Assembly (NCBI RefSeq): GCF_019800005.1
Contig: NZ_JABGCL010000002.1
Coordinates: 124,001-188,000 of the forward strand
Direction: 5' to 3'
DNA from: Geminicoccus harenae
GTDB lineage: Bacteria > Pseudomonadota > Alphaproteobacteria > Geminicoccales > Geminicoccaceae
DNA: 64,000 bases
Shown here: positions 8,987 through 18,642 of the stretch, piece by piece
Numbering within the stretch: position 1 is the stretch's first letter
How the letters are laid out: each line of letters opens with the position of its first letter
Translations under genes and position numbers: made by a program
Notes under the pieces: generated by a model
What the model was told of the DNA's origin: nothing
Databases searched by the model: none
What the model saw: the letters and a program-made list of their open reading frames with translations, nothing else

Positions 8987-10119
8987 GCCGCCGGCTCCGG
9001 CCGCGTGGCATAGGGCAGGGCGGCTTCCAGCTCTGCCCGCTCCGCCTGGATCGCCCGCCGCTCCCTGGCCAGAAACCGGGCTATCGCGTCACGCAGGCCC
9101 GGATGGGTGATCCGGTGTGCGCTGTAGGTCAGGACTGGGGCATAACCGCGCTGGACCTTGTGCACGCCCTGCGCACCCGCCTCGACCCGGGGCAGGCCCT
9201 GCGCGATCGCCCATTCGATCGCCCGGTAGTAGCAGAGCTCGAAATGGAGGAAGCGATACTCCTCCAGGCTGCCCCAGATCCGGCCATAGAGCGCGTCCTG
9301 GCCCACCAGGTTCAGGGCCACCGCCACCGTCCGCCTGCCGTCCCGCGCCCGCATTAGCACGACCCGGTCCGCCATGGTTCGGCCGAGCCGGCGGAACAGG
9401 TCGCGGGTGAGGTAGGCATTGCCCCAGCGCTTCTCGACCGTGGCCAGGTAGAACGGCCAGAAGTCGTCCAGCACGGTTTCGCCCAGCTCGGCTCCGGTCA
9501 GGGTCTCGATCACCAGCCCGGAACTGGCCACCGCTTCACGCTCCTTGCGGATCATCTTGCGCTTGGAGCTGCGCAGCGTGCCCAGGAAGTCCTGGAAGTC
9601 GCGATAGCCGGGGTTGCTCAGGTGGTATTGCAGGCCCAGCCGCTGGAGGAAGCCGGCCTGGCCCAGCGCCGTCCATTCCGCCTCGCTGCAGAAGGTGACG
9701 TGGAGGGAGGACAGGCCGGTCGCCTGGAGCATGTCGTCCAGCCCGCGCACCAGCAGGTCCCGCGCCTCCGCTGAAGCCGCCGGGAGGCGGCTGCCAGGCA
9801 CCGGGGTGAACGGCACGGTCACCTGGAGCTTGGGATAGTAGCTGCCGCCGGCGCGCTCGAATGCGTCCGCCCAGCCATGGTCGAACACATACTCGCCCCA
9901 GCTATGGCTCTTGGCATAGACGGGGGCCGCAGCCAGCAGCGTGTCGCCGTCCTCGACTACGGCCGCCAGCGGCTGCCAGCCCGTATCGGTGGCAGCCGAG
10001 CCGGACTGCTCCATGGCCGAGAGATAGGCATGGCTCATGAACGGGTCGCCCGAGCCGGCCAGCCGGTTCCAGGCACCAGCATCTAGCGAGGCGACGCCGT
10101 CGCTTACCCGAAAGCGCAA
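8983..10119 (-). CDS. FemAB/GNAT-like acyltransferase family protein (DUF482 type)
   Basis: A 378-residue protein resembling the peptidogalycan biosynthesis/recognition family, which has two GNAT-like folds related to FemAB. Typical features are the opening GDPFMSHAYLSAMEQSG, HSWGEYVFDHGWADAFERAGG, the middle motif SSKRKMIRKERE, and the C-terminal block FELCYYRAIEWAIAQGLPRVEAGAQGVHK, which I break here at natural motifs only for identification. The substrate is unknown; family members have been linked to lipid or cell-envelope acylation only by inference. A TTG at 10119 is the start. The gene lies 7 bases after ridA, so the two form an operon. Confidence 0.8.
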   Translation of the reverse strand: MRFRVSDGVASLDAGAWNRLAGSGDPFMSHAYLSAMEQSGSAATDTGWQPLAAVVEDGDTLLAAAPVYAKSHSWGEYVFDHGWADAFERAGGSYYPKLQVTVPFTPVPGSRLPAASAEARDLLVRGLDDMLQATGLSSLHVTFCSEAEWTALGQAGFLQRLGLQYHLSNPGYRDFQDFLGTLRSSKRKMIRKEREAVASSGLVIETLTGAELGETVLDDFWPFYLATVEKRWGNAYLTRDLFRRLGRTMADRVVLMRARDGRRTVAVALNLVGQDALYGRIWGSLEEYRFLHFELCYYRAIEWAIAQGLPRVEAGAQGVHKVQRGYAPVLTYSAHRITHPGLRDAIARFLARERRAIQAERAELEAALPYATRPEPAA

Positions 10120-10126
10120 GGGCAGC

Positions 10127-10600
10127 TCAGTCGATCAGGAACACGGCGTCGACCTCGACCGCGCAGTTCAGCGGCAGGGACGGCGAGCCGATGGCGCAGC
10201 GCGCATGGCGGCCGACCTCGCCCAGGACCTGGACGAACAGGTCCGAAGCACCGTTGATGACCTTGGGATGCTCGAAGAAGTCCGGGGTGCAGGCCACCCA
10301 GCCGGTCACCTTCAGCGTCGCCTTGATCCGGCCGAGATCGCCATCGAGTGCGGCCTTGGCCTGGGCCAGCACGTTCAGTGCGCACTGGCGGGCCGCCTTC
10401 TGGCCGTCCTCCACCGACACGCCGCCGCCGAGCTTGCCCTCGACCAGGATCCGCCCGTCGCGGAACGGCACCTGCCCGGCGATCCAGAGCGTCCCAGCAC
10501 CGAGCCGCGCGGGAATATAGTTGAACTGCACCGCCGGTGGGGTCGGCAGCTCGATGCCGAGCTCCTTCAGCCGTGCCTCGATCGCCGCGCTCTGGCTCAT
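10127..10600 (-). CDS. RidA family (YjgF/UK114) protein
   Basis: A 157-residue member of the RidA superfamily, whose best-studied members hydrolyse reactive enamine/imine intermediates released by PLP enzymes. The sequence has the internal GTLWIAGQVPF and ARQCALNVLAQAKAAL motifs, and the C-terminal GRHARCAIGSPSLPLNCAVEVD. The Arg in GRHARCAIG corresponds to the carboxylate-binding position, although the usual R-(A/S) context is altered, so this may be one of the Rid subgroups without proven deaminase activity. ATG 10600 is the start. It is followed after 7 bases by the FemAB-like gene. Confidence 0.88.
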   Translation of the reverse strand: MSQSAAIEARLKELGIELPTPPAVQFNYIPARLGAGTLWIAGQVPFRDGRILVEGKLGGGVSVEDGQKAARQCALNVLAQAKAALDGDLGRIKATLKVTGWVACTPDFFEHPKVINGASDLFVQVLGEVGRHARCAIGSPSLPLNCAVEVDAVFLID

Positions 10601-10743
10601 GTCCCTGGTTCTCCGCTGGGCGTTCCTCGCAGGCGCAACCTAGGCGTCCGGCAGGCTTTGGGCCAGGGGGCGGGGCGCCGTTGCGCACCGCGATGACATC
10701 GGGCACGATCCGCGCAGTGGGGATTGCCGGGTTGGGAAATTCA

Positions 10744-11772
10744 TTGAGCACGCCGCGCGACGATGGCTTCTTCATGCCGGCGGAATGGGCGCCGCACCGC
10801 CGCTGCTGGATGGCGTGGCCCTGCAATGCGCAGGTCTGGGGCGACCGGCTGCAGGCGGCACGTGACATCTATGCCGAGATCGCCGATGCCATCGCCCAGT
10901 TCGAGCCGGTCACCATGATCGTGCGGCCGGACCTGATGACCACCGCCTCGCTGGTCACCTCCAAGAACATCTCGATCCTGCCGATGGCGCAGTCCGACAG
11001 CTGGACCCGCGACACCTGCCCGAGCTTCCTGATCGACGGCAAGGGCAACGCTGCGGGCGTCGCCTGGCGGTTCAACGGCTGGGGCGGCGTGCACCAGGAT
11101 TTCGAGGAGGATGCGGCGATGGCGGCGCGGGTGCTGGAGCACCTGAACCTGCCGGCCTACCAGAGCGAGCTGGTGGCCGAGGGCGGCGCCATCCACGTGG
11201 ACGGCGAGGGCACCTGCCTGCTCTGCGAGACGGCCATCCTGGACCCCGCGCGCAATCCCGGCCTCGGGCGCGAGGAGGTCGAGGCCGAGCTGCGCGCCAT
11301 GCTGGGCGTCAGCAGCTTCATCTGGCTGGAGGCGGGGCTCACTGATGACGAGACCAACGGCCATGTCGACAACATCGCCTGCTTCGCCCGGCCGGGCGTG
11401 GTCATCACCATGCAGTGCGACGATGTCGACGACCCGGACTACGTGATCCTGCGCCGCAACCTCGAGACGCTGCGGGCGGCGCGCGACGCCAAGGACCGGG
11501 CACTGGAGATCGTCACCCTGCCCAAGCCGAAGACCCGGCTGAAGGATGACGGGACCCGGCTGACCCTGTCCTATGTGAACTTCTACATCGCCAATGGCGG
11601 GATCATCATGCCGGGCTTCGGCGATTCCGCCGACAAGGTCGCGTACCGGACCCTGGAGGCGGCGTTCCCGGACCGGGAGGTGGTGCAGATCCCGTGCCTC
11701 GACCTGCTGCATGGGGGCGGCGGCATCCACTGCATCACCCAGCAGCAGCCCGCGGCCGAGCCGCCCGCCTGA
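10744..11772 (+). CDS. aguA: Agmatine deiminase
   Basis: Hydrolyses agmatine to N-carbamoylputrescine and ammonia on the route from arginine to putrescine. The 342-residue protein shows the family signature: MPAEWAPH near the N-terminus, DSWTRDTCP, the catalytic ETNGHVDN block, and the nucleophile Cys330 in GGGGIHCITQQ. A TTG at 10744 with GGGA a few bases upstream gives the conserved STPRDDGFFMPAEW opening; ATG 10774 would trim it. No N-carbamoylputrescine amidase gene is in the window. The end converges on the inositol monophosphatase gene 15 bases away. Confidence 0.92.
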   Translation: MSTPRDDGFFMPAEWAPHRRCWMAWPCNAQVWGDRLQAARDIYAEIADAIAQFEPVTMIVRPDLMTTASLVTSKNISILPMAQSDSWTRDTCPSFLIDGKGNAAGVAWRFNGWGGVHQDFEEDAAMAARVLEHLNLPAYQSELVAEGGAIHVDGEGTCLLCETAILDPARNPGLGREEVEAELRAMLGVSSFIWLEAGLTDDETNGHVDNIACFARPGVVITMQCDDVDDPDYVILRRNLETLRAARDAKDRALEIVTLPKPKTRLKDDGTRLTLSYVNFYIANGGIIMPGFGDSADKVAYRTLEAAFPDREVVQIPCLDLLHGGGGIHCITQQQPAAEPPA

Positions 11773-11787
11773 TGGCGGCGGCCGCCG

Positions 11788-12579
11788 TCAGCCGACGGCG
11801 AGGAGATCGCGGAAGGCGTCGCCCAGCGTCGCATTGGCCGCCATCACCGTGCCTTCTTCCCAAGGCCGGTCGTCGCCCTCCAGCCGGGCGGCCTTGCCGC
11901 CGGCCTCGCGGACCAGCAGCATCCCGGCCGCATAGTCCCAGGGCTTGATGCCGTATTCCCAGTAGGCATCGAGCCGCCCGCAGGCGACATAGGCGAGGTC
12001 CAGCGAGGCGGCACCCATGCGGCGCAGGCCCGCCACCTTGTCGGCCACCCTCTCATACTGGCCGGGGAAGCTCTTGCGCCCCTTCCAGTCACGTACCGGC
12101 AGGCCGCAGCCGACCAGGGCGCGGTCGAGATCGGCGGTGCGCGAGACGCGGATCCGCTGGTCGTTCATGTAGGCGCCGTTGCCCTTGTCGGCGGCGAACA
12201 GCTCGTTGCGCACCGGGTCGTAGATGCAGCCGGCGGTCACCTCGCCATGCTGCTCCAGCGCCACCGAGATCGCCCAGTGGGGCATGGCGTGCAGATAGTT
12301 GGTGGTGCCGTCGAGCGGGTCGATGATGAAGCGGTGCTCGGGGAACCGGCCCTCACGCAGCCCGCCTTCCTCGGTCAGGATCGAGAAGTCGGGGCGGGCG
12401 CGGTGCAGGTCCTGGACCAGGATCTGCTCGGCCCGGCGATCCGCCGCGGAAACGAAGTCGGCCGGCCCCTTGACCGACCATTGCAGTTGCTCGACCTCGC
12501 CGTAATCGCGCGCCAGCCCGCGGGCGGCGTGCACGACGGCACGGACCATGACTTCGAGATGAGGCGAACGACGGGGCAC
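11788..12579 (-). CDS. Inositol monophosphatase family protein
   Basis: A Mg2+-dependent, Li+-sensitive-type phosphatase of 263 residues (SuhB-like). Metal-binding motifs are complete: SILTEEGG, IIDPLDGTTNYLHAMPHW and IKPWDYAAGMLL. Alternative substrates in the family include inositol phosphates, fructose-1,6-bisphosphate and histidinol phosphate. GTG 12579 gives the usual PHLEVMVRA opening; the open frame continues upstream but into another gene's territory. It starts 15 bases after the stop of the ThiE-like gene, making it the last gene of the pgk-fba cluster. Confidence 0.92.
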   Translation of the reverse strand: MPRRSPHLEVMVRAVVHAARGLARDYGEVEQLQWSVKGPADFVSAADRRAEQILVQDLHRARPDFSILTEEGGLREGRFPEHRFIIDPLDGTTNYLHAMPHWAISVALEQHGEVTAGCIYDPVRNELFAADKGNGAYMNDQRIRVSRTADLDRALVGCGLPVRDWKGRKSFPGQYERVADKVAGLRRMGAASLDLAYVACGRLDAYWEYGIKPWDYAAGMLLVREAGGKAARLEGDDRPWEEGTVMAANATLGDAFRDLLAVG

Positions 12580-12593
12580 GGATCGGAACTCGC

Positions 12594-13214
12594 TTAAAGG
12601 ACGGCGTCCGGGTCGGCCGCGGCGACCGCCTGGTCGAGATCGCTGAGCAGGCGGATCGGGTCGGCCGACTGCCAGCAGGACGGCCCCGGCAGCGCGAAGG
12701 CGATCTTCGCGCTTACCAGGGTAGCCATGTGGGACGGCTCGATAAGCCCGGTGACGCCACAAGGCAAGACGAACAGTTCGGTCCACCAGGCGGCCAGCTC
12801 GATCGCGCGCTCCGGCTCCCGGTCTGCCCGGCCGAACAGGAGCCAGTCGGCGCCCGCCTCCCCGACCTCCATCGCCTCGTGGCGGTCCAGGCTGCACAGG
12901 ACGCCCAGCACCTTGTCCGGGGGCAGGGCGGCGCGCATCTCGGCCGTCCGCTCCGGCTCGGTCAGCAGGAGCCCGTCCAGCGCGCGCGCCTGCTGCAGGT
13001 CGTCGCGCGCGAACACCGCGACCCCGTGCGCCTGGCCGAGCCGGCGGGCCGGCGCCGGGTCCGCCCCGGGCGGCAGCAGGAGGGCAGCCACCCGCCCGCC
13101 GGCCAGCACCGGTGCCAGCGCCGCCGTCTCGCCGTCCCGGGCCAGGGGGATGATCAGCCGGAGCCGATCATCCTCGATGCCGTCGCCCGCCTGGGTCCCG
13201 TCCGGCTGGCTCAC
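12594..13214 (-). CDS. ThiE-like TIM-barrel protein lacking catalytic residues
   Basis: A 206-residue protein with the periodicity of a thiamine-phosphate synthase barrel (for example AGADWLLFGRADREPERAIELAAWW and GVTGLIEPSHMATLVSAKIAFALPG regions), but without the ThiE active-site motifs: no QLRDK, no VNDRAD, no GVHLGQ, and no GPIFPT loop. It is therefore unlikely to make thiamine phosphate. A complete ThiE is encoded at 35556-36212. Its ATG overlaps the aldolase stop by 4 bases, so it is translated with a glycolytic enzyme. A role in heterocycle or phosphate-ligand sensing is only speculation. Confidence 0.75.
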   Translation of the reverse strand: MSQPDGTQAGDGIEDDRLRLIIPLARDGETAALAPVLAGGRVAALLLPPGADPAPARRLGQAHGVAVFARDDLQQARALDGLLLTEPERTAEMRAALPPDKVLGVLCSLDRHEAMEVGEAGADWLLFGRADREPERAIELAAWWTELFVLPCGVTGLIEPSHMATLVSAKIAFALPGPSCWQSADPIRLLSDLDQAVAAADPDAVL

Positions 13215-14134
13215 GCGTCGCCACGATAGACGTCGACGATCCGGCCGAGCAGTTCCAGCGCCTCGGCCTTGGGCCGCTGGAAGGCGTTGCGGCCGACGAT
13301 CGAGCCGGAGCCGCCGCCCGCCTTGATCTGCCGGATCTCCTCGACCAGGGCATCGGCACCCTTGGCCTCGCCGCCCGAGAACACCACGAGACGGCGGCCG
13401 TTGAAGCTCGCCTGCATGACGTGGGTGATCCGCTCGGACAGGGTCGCGCGCGGGATCTGCTTTTCCTCGTAGACCTTCTTGGCGGCTTCCAGGTCGAGCG
13501 CGTCGGTGGGCGGCTTCACCTTGATGATGTTGGCGCCCATCAGGGCCGCCATGTGCGCGGCATAGGCCACGATGTCGATCGCGGTCTCGCCGGCCTTGGT
13601 GACCATGCCGCCGCGCGGGTAGGACCAGACCACGGTCGCCAGGCCGCTGGCCTTGGCCTCGAGGGTCAGCTCGCGCAGCTCCTCCATCATCCCGTAATTG
13701 TAGTCGGAGCCGGGATACATGGTGAAGCCGATGGCGACGCAGCCCAGACGCAGCGCGTCGCGCACGCTGCCGGTGACCGCCTGGTCGCCGATGCCCTTGG
13801 CCAGCGAGTTGGCGCTGTTGACCTTGAGGATCAGCGGCAGCTCGCCGGCGAACGTGTCCGCACCGGCCTCGAGTGAGCCGAGCGGTGCTGCATAGCCGGA
13901 CAGGCCGGCTTCCAGGGCCAGCTCGAACAGGTAGTGCGGGTCATAGGCGGCAGGGTTGGCGGCGAAGCTGCGGGCGGGCCCGTGCTCGTAGCCCTGGTCG
14001 ACCGGCAGGATCACGAGCTTCCCGGTGCCCGCCAGCTTGCCCTGCATCATCAGCCGGGCCAGGTTCGACTTCACCCCGGGATTCTCGCTCTCGTAGTACG
14101 AGAGGATCTTTCTTACCGCCGGCGTAACGCGCAT
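13211..14134 (-). CDS. Class I fructose-bisphosphate aldolase (DhnA type)
   Basis: Cleaves or forms fructose-1,6-bisphosphate in glycolysis and gluconeogenesis through a Schiff base. The 307-residue protein shows LPVDQGYEHGP near residue 44, the KVNSANSL and GFTMYPGSDYNYGMMEE blocks, and the Schiff-base lysine region NIIKVKPPTD, then VVFSGGEAKG. These place it in the archaeal-type DhnA aldolase family rather than the zinc class II family. AAGAAGG lies 9 bases before ATG 14134, so that start is preferred over ATG 14143. It overlaps the next gene by 4 bases (ATGA). Confidence 0.94.
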   Translation of the reverse strand: MRVTPAVRKILSYYESENPGVKSNLARLMMQGKLAGTGKLVILPVDQGYEHGPARSFAANPAAYDPHYLFELALEAGLSGYAAPLGSLEAGADTFAGELPLILKVNSANSLAKGIGDQAVTGSVRDALRLGCVAIGFTMYPGSDYNYGMMEELRELTLEAKASGLATVVWSYPRGGMVTKAGETAIDIVAYAAHMAALMGANIIKVKPPTDALDLEAAKKVYEEKQIPRATLSERITHVMQASFNGRRLVVFSGGEAKGADALVEEIRQIKAGGGSGSIVGRNAFQRPKAEALELLGRIVDVYRGDA

Positions 14135-14210
14135 CGTCAGCATCCTTCTTTGCCTTTGGACCCCGTGCTCGGACCGCACGCGGGTTAAGAACACGGCATA
14201 GGTCGCGCCG

Positions 14211-14573
14211 TCAAACGGGCTGGGAGGCTCCCGGTGCCGCACGACGCCAGGCCCGGCAGCGCGCGGCCAGATCATCGGCCGAATCGATGGCGAGGAGGGG
14301 CAGGCCGATCTCCTGGCGCAGCTCGCCACCCAGTGCCCGCGCGATCGCCGCCAGCCGTTCGTGGCGCTCCGCCGGGCCGCCATGGCGCAGGAGGCGCAGG
14401 CCGCTGCGCAGGCAGGCCAGCACGTCGCCGGCGCGCTCCCCGCAATCTGCCAGGATCCGGCGCCCGTGCAGGCGCTCCAGCTCGGCGAAGAAGCCGGGCC
14501 CGGCATAGGCCACCGCACCCGGCGGGCTCACCGGCAGGATGGCCAGCTTCAGCGCGCACTCCACCGCCGCCAC
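14211..14573 (-). CDS. Conserved-looking small protein between pgk and aldolase, function unknown
   Basis: About 120 residues, rich in Ala, Leu and Arg, with strong coding bias. Readable segments include ECALKLAILPVSPPG, AVAYAGPGFFAELERLHGRR and ERAGDVLACLRSGLRLLRHGG. I do not recognise the family. The frame is open further upstream, across the pgk stop. The first orthodox start is GTG 14573, but a CTG at 14621 overlaps the pgk TGA by three bases (CTGA), mimicking the coupling seen at many neighbours, and would give 136 residues. It is between pgk and the aldolase gene on the same strand, so it is probably cotranscribed. Confidence 0.55.
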   Translation of the reverse strand: MAAVECALKLAILPVSPPGAVAYAGPGFFAELERLHGRRILADCGERAGDVLACLRSGLRLLRHGGPAERHERLAAIARALGGELRQEIGLPLLAIDSADDLAARCRAWRRAAPGASQPV

Positions 14574-14617
14574 GGCCGCCAGATGCCGGCCGTGATGGAC
14601 GGTGACGGCCAGTGCGG

Positions 14618-15814
<1,197 letters not shown>

Positions 15815-15900
15815 GGGATCCTCCCTCCGTGCTGCGGGTTCGAGGAGCTAGCACGGGTCATCACGGGCATGAACCCTAGGCACGCGGTCGAGGAGGCGAC

Positions 15901-16821
15901 ATGAACACGGGCGATCTCATCGGGCAGATCCTTCAGTCCGGCATGGCGCGCGGCGCCCATACACGGATGCAGCGAGGTGCCGGCAGCCAGCCCGGCCTGG
16001 GCGGGCTGCTGGGTGGCTTGCTCGGCGGCGGTGGCGGCGGCCTGGGCGACCTGCTGGGCGGCCGGAGCGGCAGTCACGGCAGCAGCGGCGGGGGCCTGGG
16101 CGGCCTTCTCGGCGGCAGTCGCGGCAGCAGCGGCGGCGGCCTGGGTGGCCTCGCCGGGATGGCGAGCGACTATCTGTCCGGTGGCGGGCGCGGCCGTTCC
16201 TCCCATCCGCAGGGTGGCGGCATGTATGGCGGCGGCAGCCTGGGCGGCCTGGTCGGCTCGATGCTGGGCGGCAGGCGCTCCAGCGGGATGCTGGGCGGTG
16301 CCGCCATGGGCGTGATCGGCATGATCGCCATGAACGCGCTGCGCAATTTCGGCCAGTCCCAGGCGGCAACGCCAGCCGCCCAGGCGCCCCAGGCAGCATC
16401 GGCGGTCCAGCCCGGTCAGGCGGCAGCGGCAGAGGTGAGCCCAGACGACATCCCGGCGCCCAGCGAGTCCACCCAGCGGCTCATGCTGATGGCGATGATC
16501 TCGGCTGCCAAGGCGGACGGCCATGTCGACGATGCCGAGATGAACAACATCGTCGGCAAGCTGAAGGAGAACGGCGCGGACGCGGAGGAGCGCGACTGGG
16601 TGCTGCGCGAGCTGGCCAAGCCCATGGACCTGGACGTGCTGGTGGCCGCCGTGCCGAGCATCGAGGTGGCTGCCCAGGTCTATGCCGCCTCCGCCCTGGC
16701 GATCACGCCGGACACGCCGCAGGAGCAGGACTATCTGAACCAGCTCTCGGCCAAGCTGGGCCTGCAACCGGCAGTGCGCGCCTATATCCATCAGGCGCTG
16801 GGCCTGCCGGCACCGGCGTGA
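15901..16821 (+). CDS. TerB-fold protein with Gly-rich N-terminal half (DUF533/YebE type)
   Basis: A 306-residue protein in two parts. Residues 1 to about 140 are low-complexity, made of Gly-, Ser-, Leu-rich repeats (LGGLLGG-like units), with a hydrophobic Gly-rich stretch near 118-142 that could enter the membrane. The C-terminal part, from about 195, is an alpha-helical TerB-like domain with Asp-rich SAAKADGHVDDAEM, matching DUF533 proteins annotated as tellurite-resistance-like. Real function is unknown. ATG 15901 lies head-to-head with pgk, about 86 bases apart. The long complementary open frames here come from the repetitive composition. Confidence 0.85.
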   Translation: MNTGDLIGQILQSGMARGAHTRMQRGAGSQPGLGGLLGGLLGGGGGGLGDLLGGRSGSHGSSGGGLGGLLGGSRGSSGGGLGGLAGMASDYLSGGGRGRSSHPQGGGMYGGGSLGGLVGSMLGGRRSSGMLGGAAMGVIGMIAMNALRNFGQSQAATPAAQAPQAASAVQPGQAAAAEVSPDDIPAPSESTQRLMLMAMISAAKADGHVDDAEMNNIVGKLKENGADAEERDWVLRELAKPMDLDVLVAAVPSIEVAAQVYAASALAITPDTPQEQDYLNQLSAKLGLQPAVRAYIHQALGLPAPA

Positions 16822-16845
16822 GCCAGCGTGAGGCCACGCGGCCGG

Positions 16846-16992
16846 TCAGAAGCGCATGATCTCGGCGTAGCGGTCGGCCGGCGGGCGATGCTCCAACCGG
16901 CCACGCCCTGCCGCCGCCAGGGCCCGAAGATGGTGCGCGACCTCCGGCCCGGGCGGAGCGCCTAGCGCAAAGCTGGTGGCGGGCGAGGCCAT
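16846..16992 (-). CDS. Possible 48-residue protein downstream of argB, unknown
   Basis: A short open frame from ATG 16992 to TGA 16846, too short for normal calling. Nearly all third codon positions are G or C, as in the real genes here. The product ends in RPPADRYAEIMRF and has no recognised family. The frame remains open upstream through the hairpin at 16996-17020 to beyond the argB stop, with no orthodox start, so it could also be the tail of a decayed gene. GGAGG lies only about 4 bases before the ATG, closer than ideal. Confidence 0.25.
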   Translation of the reverse strand: MASPATSFALGAPPGPEVAHHLRALAAAGRGRLEHRPPADRYAEIMRF

Positions 16993-16995
16993 TGC

Positions 16996-17020
16996 CCTCC
17001 AGGCAATGAGTGCCTGGAGG
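16996..17020. repeat. Perfect 10-base inverted repeat between convergent genes
   Basis: CCTCCAGGCA (16996-17005), a 5-base loop, then TGCCTGGAGG (17011-17020). It can form a very stable hairpin in either transcript and lies about 50 bases beyond the argB stop. There is no T-run, so it is not a textbook intrinsic terminator. It may still stop or stabilise transcripts. Confidence 0.55.
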
Positions 17021-17068
17021 AGATGCAGAATCAGGTGAAGACGATCTGTCGGCCGCCGGAAGGCGGTT

Positions 17069-17956
17069 TCAGGACCGGACGATCTGGGTGCCGAAGCCGC
17101 CTTCGGTGAACAGTTCCAGGATGATCGCGTGCGCGACCCGGCCGTCCAGGATTACCGCGGCGTCCACGCCCTGCGCCACGGCGGCCAGGCAGGTCTCGAC
17201 CTTGGGGATCATGCCGCCGGCGATTACGCCGTCCTGGACGAGCTGGCGGGCATGGTCGGCGGACAGGCTCGGGATCAGCTCCTTCTGCTTGTCCAGCACG
17301 CCGCGCACGTCGGTCAGCATCAGCAGCTTGCGTGCGGCGAGCGCACCCGCCACCGCGCCCGCGGCGGTATCGGCGTTGATGTTGTAGGTCTCGCCCTCGG
17401 CACCCACCCCGATCGGGGCGATCACCGGGATGATGTCGGTGCCCATGAACACGTCGAGCACGGTCCGGTCGACGAAGCTGGGCTCGCCGACAAAGCCCAG
17501 GTCCAGCACCTGCTCGATCTGGCTGTCCGGGTCGCGCCGGGTGCGGGTCAGCCTGGTCGCCTGAATCAGCCGGCCGTCCTTGCCGGACAGGCCAACCGCC
17601 CGGCCGCCGGCCGCCTGGATCGCGTTCACGATCTCCTTGTTGATCTTGCCGGCCAGGACCATCTCGACGACCTCGACCGTGGCGGCATCGGTCACCCGGA
17701 GCCCGTCCACGAACTCCGAGCGGATCGCCAGGCGGTCGAGCATCGCCTTGATCTGCGGGCCGCCGCCATGGACCACGACCGGATTGATGCCCACCTGCTT
17801 GAGCAGCACCACGTCGCGGGCGAAGTCCCGCGCCGCCGCCGTGTCGCCCATGGCATGGCCGCCATATTTGATGACCATGACCGCATCCTGGTAGCGCCGC
17901 ATATAGGGCAGCGCCTCGATCAGCGTGGCGGCGAGCTGGTGGATGTCGGTCGTCAT
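17069..17956 (-). CDS. argB: Acetylglutamate kinase
   Basis: Second step of arginine biosynthesis, phosphorylating N-acetyl-L-glutamate. The 295-residue protein has the kinase Lys motif [10 protein letters not shown], the HGGGPQI glycine loop, the substrate region FVDGLRVTD, and [10 protein letters not shown] near the C-terminus. An N-terminal helix ([17 protein letters not shown]) resembles that of arginine-inhibited hexameric forms, so feedback inhibition is plausible. It overlaps the yihA stop by 4 bases and is the last gene of the rpmH-to-argB run. Confidence 0.96.
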   Translation of the reverse strand: MTTDIHQLAATLIEALPYMRRYQDAVMVIKYGGHAMGDTAAARDFARDVVLLKQVGINPVVVHGGGPQIKAMLDRLAIRSEFVDGLRVTDAATVEVVEMVLAGKINKEIVNAIQAAGGRAVGLSGKDGRLIQATRLTRTRRDPDSQIEQVLDLGFVGEPSFVDRTVLDVFMGTDIIPVIAPIGVGAEGETYNINADTAAGAVAGALAARKLLMLTDVRGVLDKQKELIPSLSADHARQLVQDGVIAGGMIPKVETCLAAVAQGVDAAVILDGRVAHAIILELFTEGGFGTQIVRS

Positions 17957-18642
17957 CGGCTCAACGTCTCCGGGTGCCGCGGCTCGGCAGGCGGGCGGGC
18001 GAGGGCGGCCAGTTCGGCGCGCAGCTCAGGGATGCCGGTGCCGTCCTGGGAGCTGGTCAGGAGCGGGGTGGGCAGGGCACCGATCCGGCGTGCCAGGGCA
18101 TCGGTGACCTCGGCCAGCCGGTCGGTGACCATGGAGCCACGGATCTGGTCGGCCTTGGTGAGCACCACCTGGTAGGGGACCGCCGCCTTGGCGAGGGTCT
18201 CCATGGTGGCCGTGTCCACGTCCTTCAGGCCATGGCGGCTGTCGACCAGCACGCAGACCCTGGCCAGCGGTGCCCGCCCGGCCAGGAACCGGGTCACCAG
18301 CCGCTTCCACGCATCCACGGTGCGCTTGGGCGCTGCGGCATAGCCGTAGCCCGGCAGGTCCACCAGCACGAGCCGCCCGGCCAGGTCGAAGAAGTTCAGC
18401 TCCTGGGTACGGCCGGGCGTGTTGGAGGCCCGGGCGATGTCCTTGCGGTTGACCAGCGCGTTGATCAGGCTGGACTTGCCGACATTGGAGCGGCCGGCGA
18501 ACGCGACCTCGGGCAGGTCGGCCGGCGGGAGCTGGGCGAGGTCGGCCACCCCGCGCATGAAGGTGATCGGCTGGGCGAACAGCAGGCGGCCCGCCTCCAG
18601 GCGGGCCGCTGCTTCGTCGTCGGGGCCGGTGGCGCCGCTCAT
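17953..18642 (-). CDS. yihA: Ribosome biogenesis GTP-binding protein YihA/YsxC
   Basis: An essential-type small GTPase that assists assembly of the large ribosomal subunit. The 229-residue protein carries G1 [11 protein letters not shown], a G2/G3 stretch with [12 protein letters not shown] and DLPGYGYA, G4 TKAD and a G5-like TSSQDG motif. ATG 18642 overlaps the yidC stop by 4 bases and its own stop overlaps the argB start by 4 bases, so the three genes are translationally coupled. Also called engB. Confidence 0.95.
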   Translation of the reverse strand: MSGATGPDDEAAARLEAGRLLFAQPITFMRGVADLAQLPPADLPEVAFAGRSNVGKSSLINALVNRKDIARASNTPGRTQELNFFDLAGRLVLVDLPGYGYAAAPKRTVDAWKRLVTRFLAGRAPLARVCVLVDSRHGLKDVDTATMETLAKAAVPYQVVLTKADQIRGSMVTDRLAEVTDALARRIGALPTPLLTSSQDGTGIPELRAELAALARPPAEPRHPETLSR

